Assembly: GCA_920105625.2 (NCBI GenBank)
Contig: OV050031.1
Location: forward strand, 97,841,676-97,905,675
From: Clusia tigrina
Lineage: Eukaryota > Arthropoda > Insecta > Diptera > Clusiidae
DNA length: 64,000 nt
Reading direction: 5' to 3'
Numbering within the stretch: position 1 is the first letter of the stretch; each line of letters begins with the position of its first letter. Made by a program: the position numbers and the translations under genes. Below the pieces are notes generated by a model, which had not been told where the DNA came from, ran no database searches, and saw only the letters and a program-made list of their open reading frames with translations. This document shows, in pieces, positions 10,600 through 23,163 of this stretch.

Positions 10600-13350
10600 T
10601 CCAGTAAAAAGTTACAAGCATTTGTATGTTGCAAACTTTGATAGGTGTAGGACGTACCGTACAGAAGTTAGGACCATTTGAAGTTTTATCAGTGTTTGAT
10701 TTGGGACTTAAGGGTAGCATAGCTTTGAGCGTTAGCTTAAATTGACAAGAGGCTCGAGTACTTTATTGTTACAAAATTTCAAGGTTTTATGACGCTCCAG
10801 TAAAAAGTTACAAGCATTTATATGTTGCAAACTTTGATAGGTGTAGGACGTACCGTATAGAATTTAGGGCCATTTGAAGTTTTATCAGTGTTTGATTTGG
10901 GACTTAAGGGTAGCATAGCTTTGAGCGATAGCTTAAATTGACAAGAGGCTCGAGTGCTTTATTGTTACAAAATTTCAAGGTTTTATGACACTCCAGTAAA
11001 AATTTACAAGCATTTGTATGTTGCAAACTTTGATAGGTGTAGGACGTACCGTACAGAAGTTAGGGCCATTTGAAGTTTTATCAGTGTTTTATTTGGGATT
11101 CATGGGTAGCATAGCTTTGAGCGATAGCTTAAATTGACAAGAGGCTCGAGTACTTTATTGTTACAAAATTTCAAGGTTTTATGATGCTCCAGTAAAAAGT
11201 TACAAGCATTTGTATGTTGCAAACTTTGATAGGTGTAGGACGTACTGTATAGAAGTTAGGGCCATTTGAAGTTTTATCAGTGTTTGATTTGGGACTCAAG
11301 GGTAGCATAGCTTTGAGCGATAGCTTAAATTGACAAGCGGCTCGAGTACTTTATTGTTACAAAATCTCAATGTTTTATGACGCTACAGTAAAAAGTTACA
11401 AGCATTTATATGTTGCAAACTTTGATAGGTGTAGGACGTACCGTATAGAAGTTAGGGCCATTTGAAGTTTTATCAGTGTTTTATTTGGAACTAAAGGGTA
11501 GCATAGCTTTGAGCGATAGCTTAAATTGACAAGAGGCTCGAGTACTTTATTGTTACAAAGTTTCAAGGGTTTATGACGCTCCAGTAAAAAGTTAAAAGCA
11601 TTTGTATGTTGCAAACTTTGATAGGTGTAGGACGTACCGTATAGAAGTTAGGGCCATTTGAAGTTTTATCAGTGTTTTATTTGGGACTCAAGGGTAGCAT
11701 AGCTTTGAGCGATAGCTTAAATTGACAAGAGGCTCGAGTACTTTATTGTTACAAAATTTCAATGTTTTATGACGCTCCAGTAAAAAGTTACAAGCATTTG
11801 TATGTTGCAAACTTTGATAGGTGCAGGACGTACCGTATAGAAGTTAGGGCCATTTGAAGTTTTATCAGTGTTTGATTTGGGACTCAAGGGTAGCATAGCT
11901 TTGAGCGATAGCTTAAATTGACAAGAGGCTCGAGTGCTTTATTGTTACAAAATTTTAATGTTTTATGACGCTCCAGTAAAAAGTTACAAGCATTTATATG
12001 TTGCAAACTTTGATAGGTGTATAACGTACCGTATAGAATTTAGGGCCATTTGAAGTTTTATCAGTGTTTGATTTGAGACTCAAGGGTAGCATAGCTTTGA
12101 GCGATAGCTTAAATTGACAAGAGGCTCGAGTGCTTTATTGTTACAAAATTTCAAGGTTTTATGACGCTCCAGTAAAAAGTTACAAGCATTTATATGTTGC
12201 AAACTTTGATAGGTGTAGGACGTACGGTATAGAAGTTAGGGCCATTTGAAGTTTTATTAGTGTTTTATTTGGGACTTAAGGGTAGCATAGCTTTGAGCGA
12301 TAGCTTAAATTGACAAGAGGCTCGAGTACTTTATTGTTACAAAGTTAAAAGGTTTTATGACGCTCCAGTAAAAAGTTAAAAGCATTTGTGTGTTGCAAAC
12401 TTTAATAGGTGTAGGACGTACCGTATAGAAGTTAGGGCCATTTGAAGTTTTATCAGTGTTTGATTTGGGACTCAAGGGTAGCATAGCTTTGAGCGATAGC
12501 TTAAATTGACAAGAGGCTCGAGTACTTTATTGTTACAAAATTTCAATGTTTTATGACGCTCCAGTAAAAAGTTACAAGCATTTGTATGTTGCAAACTTTG
12601 ATAGGTGTAGGACGTACCATATAGAAGTTAGGGCCATTTAAAGATTTATCAATGTTTGATTTGGGACTCAAGGGAAGCATAGCTTTGAGCGATAGCTTAA
12701 ATTGACAAGAGGCTCGAGTGCTTTATTGTTACAAAATTTCAAGGTTTTATGACGCTCCAGTAAAAAGTTACAAGCATTTGTATGTTGCAAACTTTGATAG
12801 GTGTAGGACGTACCGTATAGAAGTTAGGGCCATTTGAAGTTTTATCAGTGTTTTATTTGGGACTCAAGGGTAGCATAGCTTTGAGCGATAGCTTAAATTG
12901 ACAAGAGGCTCGAGTACTTTATTGTTACAAAATTTCAATGTTTTATGACGCTCCAGTAAAAAGTTACAAGCATTTGTATGTTGCAAACTTTGATAGGTGT
13001 AGGACGTACCGTATAGAAGTTAGGGCCATTTGAAGTTTTATCAGTGTTTGATTTGGGACTCAAGGGTAGCATAGCTTTGAGCGATAGCTTAAATTGACAA
13101 GAGGCTCGAGTGCTTTATTGTTACAAAATTTTAATGTTTTATGACGCTCCAGTAAAAAGTTACAAGCATTTATATGTTGCAAACTTTGATAGGTGTAGGA
13201 CGTACCGTATAGAATTTAGGGCCATTTGAAGTTTTATCAGTGTTTGATTTGAGACTCAAGGGTAGCATAGCTTTGAGCGATAGCTTAAATTGACAAGAGG
13301 CTCGAGTGCTTTATTGTTACAAAATTTCAAGGTTTTATGACGCTCCAGTA
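10600..13350 (+). repeat. Segmental duplication of exactly 19 monomers (3724 bp), copy 1
   Basis: This block matches about 14324-17074 at offset 3724 = 19 x 196 with no net indel. Shared rare variants are TTAGGACCATTTG (10671 and 14395), TATGATGCTCC, ACGCTACAGTA, GGAACTAAAGG, ACAAAGTTAAAAG and GGGAAGCATAGC. The pair separates where this copy reads CATTTATATG and the other CATTTGTATG. Confidence 0.87.
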
Positions 13351-14323
13351 AAAAGTTACAAGCATTTATATGTTGCAAACTTTGATAGGTGTAGGACGTA
13401 CCGTATAGAAGTTAGGGCCATTTGAAGTTTTATCAGTGTTTTATTTGGGACTTAAGGGTAGCATAGCTTTGAGCGATAGCTTAAATTGATAAGAGGCTCG
13501 AGTACTTTATTGTTACAAAGTTTCAAGGTTTTATGACGCTCCAGTAAAAAGTTAAAAGCATTTGTGTGTTGCAAACTTTAATAGGTGTAGGACGTACCGT
13601 ATAGAAGTTAGGGCCATTTGAAGTTTTATCAGTGTTTGATTTGGGACTCAAGGGTAGCATAGCTTTGAGCGATAGCTTAAATTGACAAGAGGCTCGAGTA
13701 CTTTATTGTTACAAAATTTTAATGTTTTATGACGCTCCAGTAAAAAGTTACAAGCATTTGTATGTTGCAAACTTTGATAAGTGTAGGACGTACCATATAG
13801 AAGTTAGGGCCATTTAAAGATTTATCAATGTTTGATTTGGGACTCAAGGGTAGCATAGCTTTGAGCGATAGCTTAAATTGACAAGAGGCTCGAGTACTTT
13901 ATTGTTACAAAATTTCAATGTTTTATGACGCTCCAGTAAAAAGTTACAAGCATTTGTATGTTGCAAACTTTGATAGGTGTAGGACGTACCGTATAGAAGT
14001 TAGGGCCATTTGAAGTTTTATCAGTGTTTGATTTGGGACTCAAGGGTAGCATGACTTTGAGCGATAGCTTAAATTGACAAGAGGCTCGAGTGCTTTATTG
14101 TTACAAAATTTTAATGTTTTATGACGCTCCAGTAAAAAGTTACAAGCATTTATATGTTGCAAACTTTGATAGGTGTAGGACGTACCGTATAGAATTTAGG
14201 GCCATTTGAAGTTTTATCAGTGTTTGATTTGAGACTCAAGGGTAGCATAGCTTTGAGCGATAGCTTAAATTGACAAGAGGCTCGAGTACTTTATTGTTAC
14301 AAAATTTCAAGGTTTTATGACGC

Positions 14324-17074
14324 TCCAGTAAAAAGTTACAAGCATTTGTATGTTGCAAACTTTGATAGGTGTAGGACGTACCGTACAGAAGTTAGGACCA
14401 TTTGAAGTTTTATCAGTGTTTGATTTGGGACTTAAGGGTAGCATAGCTTTGAGCGTTAGCTTAAATTGACAAGAGGCTCGAGTACTTTATTGTTACAAAA
14501 TTTCAAGGTTTTATGACGCTCCAGTAAAAAGTTACAAGCATTTGTATGTTGCAAACTTTGATAGGTGTAGGACGTACCGTATAGAATTTAGGGCCATTTG
14601 AAGTTTTATCAGTGTTTGATTTGGGACTTAAGGGTAGCATAGCTTTGAGCGATAGCTTAAATTGACAAGAGGCTCGAGTGCTTTATTGTTACAAAATTTC
14701 AAGGTTTTATGACGCTCCAGTAAAAATTTACAAGCATTTGTATGTTGCAAACTTTGATAGGTGTAGGACGTACCGTACAGAAGTTAGGGCCATTTGAAGT
14801 TTTATCAGTGTTTTATTTGGGATTCATGGGTAGCATAGCTTTGAGCGATAGCTTAAATTGACAAGAGGCTCGAGTACTTTATTGTTACAAAATTTCAAGG
14901 TTTTATGATGCTCCAGTAAAAAGTTACAAGCATTTGTATGTTGCAAACTTTGATAGGTGTTGGACGTACTGTATAGAAGTTAGGGCCATTTGAAGTTTTA
15001 TCAGTGTTTGATTTGGGACTCAAGGGTAGCATAGCTTTGAGCGATAGCTTAAATTGACAAGCGGCTCGAGTACTTTATTGTTACAAAATCTCAATGTTTT
15101 ATGACGCTACAGTAAAAAGTTACAAGCATTTATATGTTGCAATCTTTGATAGGTGTAGGACGTACTGTATAGAAGTTAGGGCCATTTGAAGTTTTATCAG
15201 TGTTTTATTTGGAACTAAAGGGTAGCATAGCTTTGAGCGATAGCTTAAATTGACAAGAGGCTCGAGTACTTCATTGTTACAAAGTTTCAAGGGTTTATGA
15301 CGCTCCAGTAAAAAGTTAAAAGCATTTGTATGTTGCAAACTTTGATAGGTGTAGGACGTACCGTATAGAAGTTAGGGCCATTTGAAGTTTTATCAGTGTT
15401 TTATTTGGGACTCAAGGGTAGCATAGCTTTGAGCGATAGCTTAAATTGACAAGAGGCTCGAGTACTTTATTGTTACAAAATTTCAATGTTTTATGACGCT
15501 CCAGTAAAAAGTTACAAGCATTTGTATGTTGCAAACTTTGATAGTTGCAGGACGTACCGTATAGAAGTTAGGGCCATTTGAAGTTTTATCAGTGTTTGAT
15601 TTAGGACTCAAGGGTAGCATAGCTTTGAGCGATAGCTTAAATTGACAAGAGGCTCGAGTGCTTTATTGTTACAAAATTTTAATGTTTTATGACGCTCCAG
15701 TAAAAAGTTACAAGCATTTATATGTTGCAAACTTTGATAGGTGTAGGACGTACCGTATAGAATTTAGGGCCATTTGAAGTTTTATCAGTGTTTGATTTGA
15801 GACTCAAGGGTAGCATAGCTTTGAGCGATAGCTTAAATTGACAAGAGGCTCGAGTGCTTTATTGTTACAAAATTTCAAGGTTTTATGACGCTCCAGTAAA
15901 AAGTTACAAGCATTTATATGTTGCAAACTTTGATAGGTGTAGGACGTACCGTATAGAAGTTAGGGCCATTTGAAGTTTTATTAGTGTTTTATTTGGGACT
16001 TAAGGGTAGCATAGCTTTGAGCGATAGCTTAAATTGACAAGAGGCTCGAGTACTTTATTGTTACAAAGTTAAAAGATTTTATGACGCTCCAGTAAAAAGT
16101 TAAAAGCATTTGTGTGTTGCAAACTTTAATAGGTGTAGGACGTACCGTATAGAAGTTAGGGCCATTTGAAGTTTTATCAGTGTTTGATTTGGGACTCAAG
16201 GGTAGCATAGCTTTGAGCGATAGCTTAAATTGACAAGAGGCTCGAGTACTTTATTGTTACAAAATTTCAATGTTTTATGACGCTCCAGTAAAAAGTTACA
16301 AGCATTTGTATGTTGCAAACTTTGATAGGTGTAGGACGTACCTTATAGAAGTTAGGGCCATTTAAAGATTTATCAATGTTTGATTTGGGACTCAAGGGAA
16401 GCATAGCTTTGAGCGATAGCTTAAATTGACAAGAGGCTCGAGTGCTTTATTGTTACAAAATTTCAAGGTTTTATGACGCTTCAGTAAAAAGTTACAAGCA
16501 TTTGTATGTTGCAAACTTTGATAGGTGTAGGACGTACCGTATAGAAGTTAGGGCCATTTGAAGTTTTATCAGTGTTTTATTTGGGACTCAAGGGTAGCAT
16601 AGCTTTGAGCGATAGCTTAAATTGACAAGAGGCTCGAGTACTTTATTGTTACAAAATTTCAATGTTTTATGACGCTCCAGTAAAAAGTTACAAGCATTTG
16701 TATGTTGCAAACTTTGATAGGTGTAGGACGTACCGTATAGAAGTTAGGGCCATTTGAAGTTTTATCAGTGTTTGATTTGGGACTCAAGGGTAGCATGGCT
16801 TTGAGCGATAGCTTAAATTGACAAGAGGCTCGAGTGCTTTATTGTTACAAAATTTTAATGTTTTATGACGCTCCAGTAAAAAGTTACAAACATTTATATG
16901 TTGCAAACTTTGATAGGTGTAGGACGTACCGTATAGAATTTAGGGCCATTTGAAGTTTTATCAGTGTTTGATTTGAGACTCAAGGGTAGCATAGCTTTGA
17001 GCGATAGCTTAAATTGACAAGAGGCTCGAGTGCTTTATTGTTACAAAATTTCAAGGTTTTATGACGCTCCAGTA
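14324..17074 (+). repeat. Segmental duplication of exactly 19 monomers (3724 bp), copy 2
   Basis: This is the partner of 10600-13350. Private differences include GCATGGCTTTG near 16793, ACCTTATAG near 16340 and GCTTCAGTA near 16489. Beyond the block, the GGGAAGCATAGC marker repeats once more 980 bp (5 monomers) downstream, near 17375. Confidence 0.87.
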
Positions 17075-20000
17075 AAAAGTTACAAGCATTTGTATGTTGC
17101 AAACTTTGATAGGTGTAGGACGTACAGTATAGAAGTTAGGGCCATTTGAAGTTTTATCAGTGTTTGATTTGGGACTCAAGGGTAGCATAGCTTTGAGCGA
17201 AAGCTTAAATTGACAAGAGGCTCGAGTACTTTATTGTTACAAAGTTTCAAGGTTTTATGACGCTCCAGTAAAAAGTTACAAGCATTTGTATGTTGCAAAC
17301 TTTGATAGGTGTAGGACGTACCGTATAGAATTAAGGGCCATTTAAAGATTTATCAATGTTTGATTTGGGACTCAAGGGAAGCATAGCTTTCAGCGATAGC
17401 TTAAATTGACAAGAGGCTCGAGTGCTTTATTGTTACAAAATTTCAAGGTTTTATGACGCTCCAGTAAAAAGTTACAAGCATTTGTATGTTGCAAACTTTG
17501 ATAGGTGTATGACGTACCGTATAGAAGTTAGGGCCATTTGAAGTTTTATCAGTGTTTTATTTGGGACTCAAGGGTAGCATAGCTTTGAGCGATAGCTTAA
17601 ATTGACAAGAGGCTCGAGTACTTTATTGTTACAAAATTTCAATGTTTTATGACGCTCCAGTAAAAAGTTACAAGCATTTGTATGTTGCAAACTTTGATAG
17701 GTGTAGGACGTACCGTATAGAAGTTAGGGCCATTTGAAGTTTTATCAGTGTTTGATTTGGGACTCAAGGGTAGCATGGCTTTGAGCGATAGCTTAAATTG
17801 ACAAGAGGCTCGAGTGCTTTATTGTTACAAAATTTTAATGTTTTATGACGCTCCAGTAAAAAGTTACAAGCATTTATATGTTGCAAACTTTGATAGGTGT
17901 AGGACGTACCGTATAGAATTTAGGGCCATTTGAAGTTTTATCAGTGTTTGATTTGAGACTCAAGGGTAGCATAGCTTTGAGCGATAGCTTAAATTGACAA
18001 GAGGCTCGAGTGCTTTATTGTTACAAAATTTCAAGGTTTTATGACGCTCCAGTAAAAAGTTAAAAGCATTTGTGTGTTGCAAACTTTAATAGGTGTAGGA
18101 CGTACCGTATAGAAGTTAGGGCCATTTGAAGTTTTATCAGTGTTTGATTTGGGACTCAAGGGTAGCATAGCTTTGAGCGATAGCTTAAATTGACAAGAGG
18201 CTCGAGTACTTTATTGTTACAAAATTTTAATGTTTTATGACGCTCCAGTAAAAAGTTACAAGCATTTGTATGTTGCAAACTTTGATAGGTGTAGGACGTA
18301 CCATATAGAAGTTAGGGCCATTTAAAGATTTATCAATGTTTGATTTGGGACTCAAGGGTAGCATAGCTTTGAGCGATAGCTTAAATTGACAAGAGGCTCG
18401 AGTGCTTTATTGTTACAAAATTTCAAGGTTTTATGACGCTCCAGTAAAAAGTTACAAGCATTTGTATGTTGCAAACTTTGATAGGTGTAGGACGTACAGT
18501 ATAGAAGTTAGGGCCATTTGAAGTTTTATCAGTGTTTGATTTGGGACTCAAGGGTAGCATAGCTTTGAGCGAAAGCTTAAATTGACAAGAGGCTCGAGTA
18601 CTTTATTGTTACAAAGTTTCAAGGTTTTATGACGCTCCAGTAAAAAGTTACAAGCATTTGTATGTTGCAAACTTTGATAGGTGTAGGACGTACCGTATAG
18701 AATTAAGGGCCATTTGAAGTTTTATCAGTGTTTGATTTGAGACTCAAGGGTAGCATAGCTTTGAGCGATAGGTTAAATTGACAAGAGGCTCGAGTGCTTT
18801 ATTGTTACAAAATTTCAAGGTTTTATGACGCTCCAGTGAAAAGTTACAAGCATTTGTATGTTGCAAACTTTGATAGGTGTAGGACGTACCGTATAGAAGT
18901 TAGGGCCATTTGAAGTTTTATCAGTGTTTTATTTGGGACTCAAGGGTAGCATAGCTTTGAGCGATAGCTTAAATTGACAAGAGGCTCGAGTACTTTATTG
19001 TTACAAAATTTCAATGTTTTATGACGCTCCAGTAAAAAGTTACAAGCATTTGTATGTTGCAAACTTTGATAGGTGTAGGACGTACCGTATAGAAGTTAGG
19101 GCCATTTGAAGTTTTATCAGTGTTTGATTTGGGACTCAAGGGTAGCATGGCTTTGAGCGATAGCTTAAATTGACAAGAGGCTCGAGTGCTTTATTGTTAC
19201 AAAATTTTAATGTTTTATGACGCTCCAGTAAAAAGTTACAAGCATTTATATGTTGCAAACTTTGATAGGTGTAGGACGTACCGTATAGAATTTAGGGCCA
19301 TTTGAAGTTTTATCAGTGTTTGATTTGAGACTCAAGGGTAGCATAGCTTTGAGCGATAGCTTAAATTGACAAGAGGCTCGAGTGCTTTATTGTTACAAAA
19401 TTTCAAGGTTTTATGACGCTTCAGTAAAAAGTTAAAAGCATTTGTGTGTTGCAAACTTTAATAGGTGTAGGACGTACCGTATAGAAGTTAGGGCCATTTG
19501 AAGTTTTATCAGTGTTTGATTTGGGACTCAAGGGTAGCATAGCTTTGAGCGATAGCTTAAATTGACAAGAGGCTCGAGTACTTTATTGTTACAAAATTTT
19601 AATGTTTTATGACGCTCCAGTAAAAAGTTACAAGCATTTGTATGTTGCAAACTTTGATAGGTGTAGGACGTACCATATAGAAGTTAGGGCCATTTAAAGA
19701 TTTATCAATGTTTGATTTGGGACTCAAGGGTAGCATAGCTTTGAGCGATAGCTTAAATTGACAAGAGGCTCGAGTGCTTTATTGTTACAAAATTTCAAGG
19801 TTTTATGACGCTCCAGTAAAAAGTTACAAGCATTTGTATGTTGCAAACTTTGATAGGTGTAGGACGTACAGTATAGAAGTTAGGGCCATTTGAAGTTTTA
19901 TCAGTGTTTGATTTGGGACTCAAGGGTAGCATAGCTTTGAGCGAAAGCTTAAATTGACAAGATCCTCGAGTACTTTATTGTTACAAAGTTTCAAGGTTTT

Positions 20001-20722
20001 ATGACGCTCCAGTAAAAAGTTACAAGCATTTGTATGTTGCAAACTTTGATAGGTGTAGGACGTACCGTATAGAATTAAGGGCCATTTGAAGTTTTATCAG
20101 TGTTTGATTTGAGACTTAAGGGTAGCATAGCTTTGAGCGATAGCTTAAATTGACAAGAGGTTAGAGTACTTTATTGTTACAAAATTTCAAGGTTTTATGA
20201 CGCTCCAGTAAAAAGTTACAAGCATTTATATGTTGCAAACTTTGATAGGTGTCGGACGTACCGTATAGAAGTTAGGGCAATTTGAAGTTTTATCAGTGTT
20301 TTATTTGGTACTTAAGGGTAGCATAGCTTTGAGCGATAGCTTAAATTGACAAGAGGCTCGAGTACTTTATTGTTACAAAGTTTCAAGGTTTTATGACGCT
20401 CCAGTAAAAAGTTAAAAGCATTTGTGTGTTGCAAACTTTAATAGGTGTAGGACGTACCGTATAGAAGTTAGGGCCATTTGAAGTTTTATCAGTGTTTGAT
20501 TTGGGACTCAAGGGTAGCATAGCTTTGAGCGATTGCTTAAATTGACAAGAGGCTCGAGTACTTTATTGTTACAAAATTTTAATGTTTTATGACGCTCCAG
20601 TAAAAAGTTACAAGCATTTGTATGTTGCAAACTTTGATAGGTGTAGGACGTACCATATAGAAGTTGGGGCCATTTAAAGATTTATCAATGTTTGATTTGG
20701 GACTCAAGGGTAGCATAGCTTT

Positions 20723-20840
20723 GAGCGATAGCTTAAAAAGCATTTGTATGTTGCAAACTTTGATAGGTGTAGGACGTACCGTATAGAAGTTAGAGCCATT
20801 TATCAGTGTTTTATTTGGGATTCAAGGGTAGCATAGCTTT
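20723..20840 (+). repeat. Truncated 118-bp satellite monomer, first copy
   Basis: The unit reads GATAGCTTAAAAAGCATTTG, joining monomer positions near 15 and 86 with 70 bp lost. It has lost another 8 bp downstream at CCATTTATCAGTG. The distance between phase anchors is therefore 118 bp in place of 196. The lost part includes the CTCGAG/AGTACT palindromes and the AAAATTT tract. Confidence 0.93.
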
Positions 20841-21596
20841 GAGCAATAGCTTAAATTGACAAGAGGCTCGAGTACTTTATTGTTACAAAATTTCAATATT
20901 TTATGACGCTCCAGTAAAAAGTTACAAGCATTTGTATGTTGCAAACTTTGATAGGTGTAGGACGTACCGTATAGAATTTAGGGCCATTTGAAGTTTTATC
21001 AGTGTTCGATTTGGGACTCAAGGGTAGCATAGCTTTGAGCGATAGCTTAAATTGACAAGAGGCTCGAGTGCTTTATTGTTACAAAATTTCAAGGTTTTAT
21101 GACGATCCAGTAAAAAGTTACAAGCATTTGTATGTTGCAAACTTTGATAGGTGTAGGATGTACCGTATAGAAGTTAGGGCCATTTGAAGTTTTATCAGTG
21201 TTTGATTTGGGACTTAAGGGTAGTATAGCTTTGAGCGATAGCTTAAATTGACAAGCGGCTCAAGTACTTTATTGTTACAAAATTTCAATGTTTTATGACG
21301 CTCCAGTAAAAAGTTACAAGCATTTGTATGTTGCAAACTTTGATAGGTGTAGGACGTACCGTATATAAGTTAGGGCCATTTGAAGTTTTATCAGTGTTTG
21401 ATTTGGGACTTAAGGGTAGCATAGCTTTGAGCAATAGCTTAAATTTACAAGAGACTCGAGTACTTTATAGATACAAAATTTCAAGGTTTCCAGTGAAAAG
21501 TTACAAGCATTTGTATGTTGCAAACTTTGATAGGTGTAGGACGTACCGTATAGAATTTAGGGCCATTTGAAGTTTTATCAGTGTTTGGTTTGAGTC

Positions 21597-23163
21597 TCAA
21601 GGGTAGCATAGCTTTGAGCGATAGCTTAAATTGACAAGCGGCTCGAGTACTTTATTGTTACAAAATTTCAAGGTTTTATGACGCTCCAATAAAAAGTTAC
21701 AAACATTTGTATGTTGCAACTTTGTTAGGTGTAGGACGTACTGTATAGAACTTAGGGCCATTTGAAGTTTTATCAGTGTTTGATTTGGGACTCGAGGGTA
21801 GCATAGCTTTGAGCGATAGCTTAAATTGACAAGAGGCTCGAGTACTTTATTGTTACAAAATTTCAAGGTTTTATGACGCTCCAGTAAAAAGTTACAAGCA
21901 TTTATATGTTGCAAACTTTGATAGGTGTAGGACGTACAGTATAGAAGTTAGGGCCATTTGAAGTTTTATCAGTGTTTTATTTGGGACTGAAGGGTAGCAT
22001 AGCTTTGAGCGATAGCTTAAATTGACAAGAGGCTCGAGTACTTTATTGTTACAAAATTTCAAGGTTTTATGACGCTCCAGTAAAAAGTTACAAGCATTTG
22101 TATGTTGCAAACTTTGATAGGTGTAGGACGTACCGTATAGAAGTTAGGGCCATTTGAAGTTTTATCAGTGTTTGATTTGGGACTCAAGGGTAGCATGGCT
22201 TTGAGCAATAGCTTAAATTGACAAGAGACTCGAGTACTTTATTGATACAAAATTTCAAGGTTTTATAACGCTCCAGTGAAAAGTTACAAGCATTTGTATG
22301 TTGCAAACTTTGATAGGTGTAGGACGTAGCGTATAGAAGTTAGGGCCATTTGAAGTTTTATCAGTGTTTGATTTGGGACAAAAGGGTAGCATAGCTTTGA
22401 GCCATAGCTTAAATTGACAAGAGGCTCGAGTGCTTTATTGTTACAAAATTTCAAGGTTTTATGACGCTCCAGTAAAAAGTTACAAGCATTTGTATGTTGC
22501 AAACTCTGATAGGTGTAGGACGTACCGTATAGAAGTTAGGGCCATTTGAAGTTTTATCAGTGTTTGATTCGGGACTTAAGGGTAGCATAGCTTTGAGCGA
22601 TAGCTTAAATTGACAAGAGGCTCGAGTACTTTATTGTTACAAAATTTCAAGGTTCTATTACGCTCCAGTAAAAAGTTACAAGCATTTGTATGTTGCAAAC
22701 TTTGATAGGTGTAGGACGTACCGTACAGAAGTTAGAGCCATTTGAAGTTTTATCAGTGTTTTATTTGGGATTCAAGGGTAGCATAGCTTTGAGCGATAGC
22801 TTAAATTGACAAGAGGCTCGAGTACTTTATTGTTACAAAATTTCAATATTTTATGACGCTCCAGTAAAAAGTTACAAGCATTTGTATGTTGCAAACTTTG
22901 ATAGGTGTAGGACGTACCGTATAGAATTTAGGGCCATTTGAAGTTTTATCAGTGTTTGATTTGGGACTCAAGGGTAGCATAGCTTTGAGCGATAGCTTAA
23001 ATTGACAAGAGGCTCGAGTGCTTTATTGTTACAAAATTTCAAGGTTTTATGACGATCCAGTAAAAAGTTACAAGCATTTGTATGTTGCAAACTTTGATAG
23101 GTGTAGGATGTACCGTATAGAAGTTAGGGCCATTTGAAGTTTTATCAGTGTTTGATTTGGGTC
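21597..23163 (+). repeat. 1567-bp sub-unit (8 monomers), with its repeat
   Basis: Inside the 3831-bp unit, the block that begins with GGGTAGCATAGC and a 195-bp monomer recurs after 1567 bp (8 x 196 minus 1). Starts of the recurrence are 21597, 23164, 25428 and 26995, and a related start at 28944 comes after 1949 bp. The GACGTAGCGT monomer shows the same 1567-bp step (26115 to 27682). This is two-level HOR nesting. Confidence 0.85.
21716..21722 (+). repeat. 195-bp monomer class (one A lost), first of eight
   Basis: GTTGCAAACTTTGATAGG is replaced by GTTGCAACTTTGTTAGG, a 1-bp loss plus A to T. Copies start at 21716, 23283, 25547, 27114, 29063, 35921, 38664 and 43954. A 195-bp unit is 65 codons, so the reading frame is kept across the repeat. 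This is why the only two-repeat 105-codon frames in the window sit on five of these monomers. Confidence 0.92.

Larger units (their letters stand above)
10151..19700 (+). repeat. Satellite domain B: nearly indel-free, 5/6/7-monomer recurrence
   Basis: Monomers here are almost all exactly 196 bp. A marker monomer with AAAAGCATTTGTGTGTTGC and CTTTAATAGG recurs at 12382, 13558, 16106, 18066, 19438 and 20418, spacings of 6, 13, 10, 7 and 5 monomers. The ATTTAAAGATTTATCAATG marker recurs at spacings of 6, 13, 5, 5, 7 and 5. This is a loose 5- to 7-monomer HOR whose length changed by whole monomers. Other typical variants are TTTTAATGTTTTATG, TTGAGACTC, GCATGGCTTTG and ACAAAGTTTCAAGG. No gene is visible. 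Confidence 0.82.

Noticed and set aside
21328..21570. An 80-codon forward frame, and a 61-codon forward frame at 48325-48510.
   Set aside because: The first exists because a 9-bp deletion and local substitutions (for example AAATTTACAAG) remove stops. The second exists because one private substitution, TTGGCAAG, removes a TGA. Both are satellite sequence in the neighbouring phase.
22560..22580. TTCGGGAC, considered as part of a CENP-B box.
   Set aside because: The known box needs TTCG and CGGG cores at set spacing with an A between. Neither the consensus monomer nor this variant provides that arrangement.
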